Assembly (NCBI GenBank): GCA_945878965.1
Contig: CAMCUJ010000020.1
Span: 1 to 11,523, forward strand
DNA from: an uncultured Clostridia bacterium
GTDB lineage: Bacteria > Bacillota > Clostridia > Monoglobales > Monoglobaceae
Length of the DNA: 11,523 nt
Direction: 5' to 3'
Part shown: positions 7,254 through 11,523 of the stretch, one piece after another
How the letters are laid out: each line of letters starts with the position of its first letter
How positions within the stretch are numbered: the first letter of the stretch is position 1
Notes under the pieces: model-generated
What the model saw: the letters and a program-made list of their open reading frames with translations, nothing else
The model's database searches: none
What the model was told of the DNA's origin: nothing
Translations under genes and position numbers: made by a program

Positions 7254-7775
7254 ATGGAAAGCAAATGCACTTGTAAGGTTAAATTCAGCGGTACATATCA
7301 GCAGGAATGTAAGCTGAGAGATGTTATTGAAAAATACAAGGATCAGGAGGGCGCATTGATGCCCGTACTTCAGGAGGCACAGGGGATTTACGGATATCTT
7401 CCTATTGAAGTACAAAGAATGGTTGCGGCAGGACTTAACGTTCCTCTTTCGGAGGTTTACGGAGTTGCAACATTTTATTCACAGTTCTCGCTTAACCCTA
7501 AAGGCAAGTACCAAATTTCGGTCTGTCTTGGAACAGCGTGTTATGTAAAAGGTTCAGGAGAAATTTTTGAACGAATTTCGGATCTTCTTGGAATTAAGGA
7601 CGGAGAATGTACCGAGGACGGAATGTTTTCACTTACTGCCTGTCGCTGCATAGGAGCCTGCGGACTTGCTCCGGTTATGACAATCAACGATGAAGTTTAC
7701 GGAAAGCTTACCGTAAACGATGTTGACAGAATTTTAGAAGAATACAAGGCAAAGATTACGGAGGGTGAGCAATGA
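7254..7775 (+). CDS. hydC: [FeFe]-hydrogenase subunit HydC, NuoE-like [2Fe-2S] protein
   Basis: Small electron-transfer subunit of the cytoplasmic trimeric hydrogenase, docking on HydB and homologous to the 24-kDa/NuoE subunit of complex I. Its 173 residues have the usual length. An N-terminal helical part (LRDVIEKYKDQEGALMPVLQ from 21, then GIYGYLP) is followed by a thioredoxin-like domain with the [2Fe-2S] ligands Cys91 and Cys96 (CLGTAC) and Cys132 and Cys136 (CIGAC). The segment VYGVATFYSQFSLNPKGKY at 68-86 is a NuoE hallmark. The start is secure: an in-frame TAA immediately precedes the ATG and a strong RBS, AGGAGGT, lies at 7236-7242. The extreme N-terminus carries an additional CxC (Cys5, Cys7) outside the cluster motif, with no assigned role. 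It is first in the operon and overlaps hydB by ATGA. Confidence 0.94.
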   Translation: MESKCTCKVKFSGTYQQECKLRDVIEKYKDQEGALMPVLQEAQGIYGYLPIEVQRMVAAGLNVPLSEVYGVATFYSQFSLNPKGKYQISVCLGTACYVKGSGEIFERISDLLGIKDGECTEDGMFSLTACRCIGACGLAPVMTINDEVYGKLTVNDVDRILEEYKAKITEGEQ

Positions 7776-9616
7776 GAAACGTACGTGAATTAATGGAGCT
7801 TAGAGATATAGCTAAAGAAAATTTAAACTCTGCAAAATATCAAATCCTTATCTGCGGCGGAACAGGCTGCACCTCTTCGGGAAGTCTTAAGCTTTACGAG
7901 GCACTTCAAAAAGAAGTTGAAAAGGTAGGAAAAAGCGACGAGGTTCAGATCATAAGAACGGGCTGCTTCGGACTTTGCGCACTCGGACCCATTATGATAA
8001 TTTATCCCGAGGGTTCATTCTACTCAATGCTTGATATAAACAACATACCGGATATTATCCAAAAGCATATTGTAGAGGGAACGCCTGCAAAGGAATACCT
8101 ATACGAGGGAACCTTAGACGGTGACAAGATAATGGCATTTTCGGACACAGACTTTTACAAAAAGCAAAAGCGTGTAACCTTAAGAAACTGCGGAGTAATC
8201 GCACCTGATAATATCGAACATTACATAGCATACGACGGTTATATGGCACTTGCCAAGGTAATCACGGAAATGACTCCCGATGATGTTCTTGACATACTTG
8301 AAAAATCGGGACTTCGAGGCAGAGGCGGCGGCGGATTTCCTACTGCAAGAAAATGGAGATTTTCAAAAGAAGTTGAAGCCGACCAAAAATACATCTGCTG
8401 TAACGCCGACGAGGGCGACCCGGGTGCATTTATGGATCGTTCAATTCTTGAAGGCGACCCACATTCGGTTCTTGAGGCAATGGCTATTGCCGGCTATACG
8501 GTAGGAGCTGACCAGGGTTACATTTATGTTCGTGCCGAATATCCTATTGCGGTTGAGCATCTTAAAATTGCGATTGAACAGGCAAGAGAAAAGGGACTTC
8601 TCGGAAAGAACATTTTAGGAACAGATTTTTCATTTGATATAGATTTAAGACTTGGTGCCGGAGCATTTGTATGCGGCGAGGAAACAGCACTTATGCGTTC
8701 AATCGAGGGTCACCGAGGCGAACCAAGACCACGTCCGCCGTTCCCTGCAATCAAGGGACTTTTCGGAAAGCCTACAACAGAAAACAATGTTGAAACCTTT
8801 GCAAACATTCCTCAGATAATACTTAACGGTCCCGAATGGTTTTCATCAATGGGAACAGAGAACTCAAAGGGTACAAAGGTATTTGCACTCGGCGGAAAGA
8901 TTGCACATACCGGACTTGTTGAAATTCCGATGGGAACAAGTCTTCGTGAAGTAATTGAAGAGATAGGCGGAGGTATTCCGAACGGAAAGACCTTCAAAGC
9001 GGCTCAGACGGGCGGACCGTCAGGCGGATGTATTCCGGCAGAGCTTATGGATATCAAGATTGACTACAACAACCTTATAGAAATAGGCTCAATGATGGGT
9101 TCGGGCGGACTTATAGTTATGGACGAGGATACCTGTATGGTTGATATGGCAAAATTCTTCCTTGAATTCACCATTGCGGAAAGCTGCGGAAAATGTACAC
9201 CGTGCCGAATCGGAACCAAGAGATTATATGAAATTCTTGAAAAAATCACAAGCGGAAACGGAGAGCTTGAGGATTTAGACCGACTTGAAGAGCTTGCAAA
9301 CCATATAAAAGAAATTTCACTCTGCGGACTTGGACAGACTGCACCAAACCCTGTTCTTTCCACACTTAAGTACTTCAAAGATGAATACATTGCACATATA
9401 GTTGAAAAGAAATGTCCTGCCGGAGTATGTAAGGCACTTCTTGCCTATAAAATTGATGCAGATAAGTGTAAGGGCTGTACTCTTTGTGCAAGAAATTGTC
9501 CTGTCGGTGCGATTTCGGGTGAGGTTAAAAAACCTCATACTATTGACAAAACTAAATGCGTTAAGTGCGGAGCCTGCATAGAAAAATGTAAGTTCGGTGC
9601 AATTTCTAAGGGATAA
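7772..9616 (+). CDS. hydB: [FeFe]-hydrogenase subunit HydB, NuoF-like FMN/NAD(H)-binding protein
   Basis: Flavin subunit that exchanges electrons with NAD(H) and is the likely bifurcation site between NADH and ferredoxin. Domains in its 614 residues: an N-terminal [2Fe-2S] ferredoxin-like domain (Cys28, Cys33, Cys65, Cys69); a NuoF core with the FMN/NADH loops GLRGRGGGGFPTARKW (180-195) and NADEGDPGAFMDR (211-223) and the GAGAFVCGEETAL block (295-307); the NuoF [4Fe-4S] site Cys472, Cys475, Cys478, Cys518; and a C-terminal 2[4Fe-4S] ferredoxin domain (Cys566/569/572/576 and Cys596/599/602/606). This extended architecture, rather than bare NuoF, is typical of HydB of bifurcating hydrogenases. 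Between core and ferredoxin lies CPAGVC (Cys548, Cys553), two further cysteines. The start ATG overlaps the hydC stop (ATGA), with GGAGGGTGAG at 7760-7769 as RBS, implying translational coupling. Confidence 0.95.
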   Translation: MRNVRELMELRDIAKENLNSAKYQILICGGTGCTSSGSLKLYEALQKEVEKVGKSDEVQIIRTGCFGLCALGPIMIIYPEGSFYSMLDINNIPDIIQKHIVEGTPAKEYLYEGTLDGDKIMAFSDTDFYKKQKRVTLRNCGVIAPDNIEHYIAYDGYMALAKVITEMTPDDVLDILEKSGLRGRGGGGFPTARKWRFSKEVEADQKYICCNADEGDPGAFMDRSILEGDPHSVLEAMAIAGYTVGADQGYIYVRAEYPIAVEHLKIAIEQAREKGLLGKNILGTDFSFDIDLRLGAGAFVCGEETALMRSIEGHRGEPRPRPPFPAIKGLFGKPTTENNVETFANIPQIILNGPEWFSSMGTENSKGTKVFALGGKIAHTGLVEIPMGTSLREVIEEIGGGIPNGKTFKAAQTGGPSGGCIPAELMDIKIDYNNLIEIGSMMGSGGLIVMDEDTCMVDMAKFFLEFTIAESCGKCTPCRIGTKRLYEILEKITSGNGELEDLDRLEELANHIKEISLCGLGQTAPNPVLSTLKYFKDEYIAHIVEKKCPAGVCKALLAYKIDADKCKGCTLCARNCPVGAISGEVKKPHTIDKTKCVKCGACIEKCKFGAISKG

Positions 9617-9631
9617 GGAGGTTTGAATTAA

Positions 9632-11380
9632 ATGGATCAGAAAATGGTAAATATAAAGATTAACGGTGTACCTTATAAGGTTAAAGACGGTATAACTATT
9701 ATAGAGGCTGCAAGAAGTGTAGGAATAAACATTCCGACTCTTTGCTACCTTAAGGGAATAAATGAAATCGGTGCCTGCCGAATTTGCGTTGTAGAGGTTA
9801 AGGGACAGAAAAACTTAGTCGCCTCCTGCGTATATCCGATATCTGAGGGAATGGAGATAGTAACAAATTCAGAACGAGTATTCCGTTCAAGAAAGCACAA
9901 TCTTCAGCTTATTCTCTCAACTCATGATAATCGCTGTCTTGCCTGTGTTCAGAACGGAAACTGTGAGCTTCAGCAGATATGTAAGGAATTCGGTGTAGAC
10001 GATGTTAATCTGTTTGATGGCGAAATAAATCAATATGAAATAGATGATTCGGCAGCACATATGTACAGAGATAACAACAAATGTATTCTGTGCCGAAGAT
10101 GTGTTGCAGCGTGCAGCAAGTGGCAGGGAGTATCTGTAATAGGACCTAATGAGCGAGGCTTTAATACTCACATCGGCTGTGCCTTTGACCAGCCTCTCGG
10201 TGAAGTTGCCTGTGTAGGCTGCGGACAATGTATAGTTGTCTGTCCGACCGGTGCAATTTCCGAGAAAGACCATACAAAACAGGTTTGGGAGGCTATAAAC
10301 GACCCTGACAAATATGTAATCGTTCAGACCGCACCGTCTGTAAGAGTTACACTTGGCGAAGCGTTTGAATTTCCGATTGGAACCAATGTTGAGGGCAAAA
10401 TGGTTGCGGCACTCAGAAGACTTGGCTTTACAAAGGTATTTGACACAGACTTTGCAGCTGATATGACTATTATGGAGGAAGCCGGAGAATTTCTTGAAAG
10501 AATTAAAAATCACGGAACACTTCCGCTTATAACCTCATGTTCACCGGGCTGGATTAAATACTGCGAACATAACTATCCTGAATTTATTCAGAACCTTTCA
10601 AGCTGTAAATCACCTCAGCAGATGTTCGGAGCAATAGCAAAAACTTGGTACGCCGAGCAGAACGGTATTGACCCGTCAAAAATTTATGTAGTCGGTGTAA
10701 TGCCGTGTACAGCTAAAAAATTCGAGATAACAAGACCTGACCAATGCTCATCGGGATATCCTGATGTAGACGCAGTTCTTACAACAAGAGAGCTTGCTCA
10801 TATGATAAAGAGAGCCGGAATTGACTTTAAGAACCTTCCAAGCGAAGAATTTGACAATCCTCTCGGTGAATCAAGCGGAGCCGGCGTAATTTTCGGAGCA
10901 ACGGGCGGAGTTATGGAGGCTGCACTCAGAACAGCTACAGAAATGCTTACGGGAAAAAGCTCTGATGAAGTAAACTTTATGGAGGTAAGAGGTACCGAAG
11001 GCGTTAAGGAGGCTTCATACAAGGTTGGAAACATAGAAGTAAATGTTGCGGTAGCATCGGGACTTGCAAATGCCAAAAAGCTTCTTGAAAGCGTTAAGTC
11101 GGGCGAGAAGAATTATCACTTTATCGAGATAATGGCGTGTCCGGGCGGCTGTATAAACGGCGGCGGACAGCCTACTCAGCCATCGGCGGTTCGTAACTTT
11201 GTTGATGTTAAATCACTTCGTGCTATGGCTCTTTACTCTGACGATATGAGAAAGCATATCAGAAAATCTCACGAAAATCCGATAGTTCAGCAGCTTTATA
11301 CAACCTACTTCGGAAGTCCGGGAAGCCATAAGGCTCATAAGATACTTCATACATCTTATGTTCCGAGAAGTAAATTCTAA
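9632..11380 (+). CDS. hydA: [FeFe]-hydrogenase catalytic subunit HydA
   Basis: Catalytic subunit carrying the H-cluster for reversible H2 production. Its 582 residues follow the CpI-like layout: an N-terminal [2Fe-2S] domain (Cys38, 49, 52, 66), a His-Cys3 [4Fe-4S] site (His98, Cys102, 105, 111), two [4Fe-4S] ferredoxin motifs (Cys151/154/157/161 and Cys194/197/200/204), then the H domain. Loop L1 is TSCSPGW (301-307) instead of TSCCPGW. L2 is MPCTAKKFE (Cys359) and L3 is MACPGGCINGGGQP (Cys503, Cys507), both canonical. The C-terminus (SHENP...YFGSPGSHKAHKILHTSY) is the usual small-subunit-like end. It lacks the additional C-terminal [2Fe-2S] domain of the longer Thermotoga HydA. There is no Tat signal, so it is cytoplasmic. 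RBS AAGGAGGT (9615-9622) overlaps the hydB stop, nine bases before the ATG. With hydB and hydC it forms a complete HydABC trimer. Maturases HydEFG are not in the window. Confidence 0.95.
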   Translation: MDQKMVNIKINGVPYKVKDGITIIEAARSVGINIPTLCYLKGINEIGACRICVVEVKGQKNLVASCVYPISEGMEIVTNSERVFRSRKHNLQLILSTHDNRCLACVQNGNCELQQICKEFGVDDVNLFDGEINQYEIDDSAAHMYRDNNKCILCRRCVAACSKWQGVSVIGPNERGFNTHIGCAFDQPLGEVACVGCGQCIVVCPTGAISEKDHTKQVWEAINDPDKYVIVQTAPSVRVTLGEAFEFPIGTNVEGKMVAALRRLGFTKVFDTDFAADMTIMEEAGEFLERIKNHGTLPLITSCSPGWIKYCEHNYPEFIQNLSSCKSPQQMFGAIAKTWYAEQNGIDPSKIYVVGVMPCTAKKFEITRPDQCSSGYPDVDAVLTTRELAHMIKRAGIDFKNLPSEEFDNPLGESSGAGVIFGATGGVMEAALRTATEMLTGKSSDEVNFMEVRGTEGVKEASYKVGNIEVNVAVASGLANAKKLLESVKSGEKNYHFIEIMACPGGCINGGGQPTQPSAVRNFVDVKSLRAMALYSDDMRKHIRKSHENPIVQQLYTTYFGSPGSHKAHKILHTSYVPRSKF

Positions 11381-11417
11381 AGCACTTTGAAATTTAAAAG
11401 TTCAAACTATAACTAAG

Positions 11418-11456
11418 TTAAGATATTTCCCTGCCTACATAGGCAGGGGATCTTAA
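11418..11456 (+). terminator. hairpin after hydA, probable operon terminator
   Basis: A strong 8-base-pair stem CCCTGCCT (11429-11436) / AGGCAGGG (11441-11448) with a four-base loop is clamped by a second 7-base stem TTAAGAT (11418-11424) / ATCTTAA (11450-11456), with a small asymmetric internal loop. It begins 37 bases after the hydA stop. The following sequence, TTTAATTGT, is only moderately T-rich, so it may terminate weakly or act to stabilise the 3' end. Confidence 0.65.
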
Positions 11457-11485
11457 TTTAATTGTATTAAAATTTAAAATTAGTA

Positions 11486-11514
11486 TTGAAATATTAAAAT
11501 ATTTATGTTATAAT
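11486..11514 (+). promoter_or_regulatory. strong promoter reading out of the window
   Basis: TTGAAA at 11486-11491 and a perfect TATAAT at 11509-11514 are 17 bases apart, and TGT directly precedes the -10 box (extended -10). The start point would be near 11521, so it should drive a rightward gene beginning beyond the window. The hexamers and spacing are identical to those of the hydCBA promoter. Confidence 0.75.
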
Positions 11515-11523
11515 CTACTATGA

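Noticed and set aside
9917..10513. 198-codon open frame on the minus strand inside hydA
   Set aside because: It lies antisense within a fully conserved hydA reading frame, lacks any RBS or recognisable domain, and has a Cys/Tyr/Phe-rich composition typical of a shadow frame.

Overview
The window reads as a chromosomal segment of an anaerobic, low-to-moderate G+C Gram-positive bacterium, most likely a gut-type member of the Clostridia. This is inferred from the S-layer-homology-anchored surface protein, the trimeric [FeFe]-hydrogenase with NuoE/NuoF-like partners, strong GGAGG ribosome binding sites, AT-rich intergenic DNA and TTGAAA-N17-TATAAT promoters. Nothing in the sequence fixes genus or species. 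No tRNA, rRNA, CRISPR array, transposase, phage gene or integration site was seen.

Left half, minus strand. Three genes are read right to left. At 3431-6817 lies a 1128-residue secreted surface protein: a signal peptide, two tandem modules each pairing a Gly-rich beta-solenoid with a Cys-containing beta-rich domain, and three C-terminal SLH domains. A 74-base gap separates it from a 205-residue helical protein of unknown function (2739-3356), which has its own RBS and a possible extended -10 promoter. A 246-base gap with a likely promoter and a foldable leader then precedes a complete glycogen/starch phosphorylase (3-2492).

Centre. An AT-rich 436-base divergent intergenic region (6818-7253) separates the surface-protein gene from the rightward operon. 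It holds a 15-base perfect palindrome, a wider 10-base inverted repeat around it, and a consensus promoter for the operon.

Right half, plus strand. hydC-hydB-hydA (7254-11380) form one tight operon (ATGA overlap, then a 15-base gap). They encode the NuoE-like, NuoF-like and catalytic subunits of a cytoplasmic NADH/ferredoxin-linked, probably electron-bifurcating [FeFe]-hydrogenase. It would reoxidise NADH and reduced ferredoxin from sugar fermentation by releasing H2. A hairpin follows hydA, then a strong promoter pointing out of the window.

Functional links. Glycogen phosphorylase feeds glucose-1-phosphate into glycolysis and the hydrogenase disposes of the resulting electrons, so the two fit one fermentative metabolism, but nothing shows they are co-regulated. 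I see no clear new multi-gene system. The least ordinary items are the duplicated solenoid/Cys-His surface protein, the single-Cys TSCSPGW variant at the H-cluster loop of HydA, and the symmetric elements in the divergent intergenic region.
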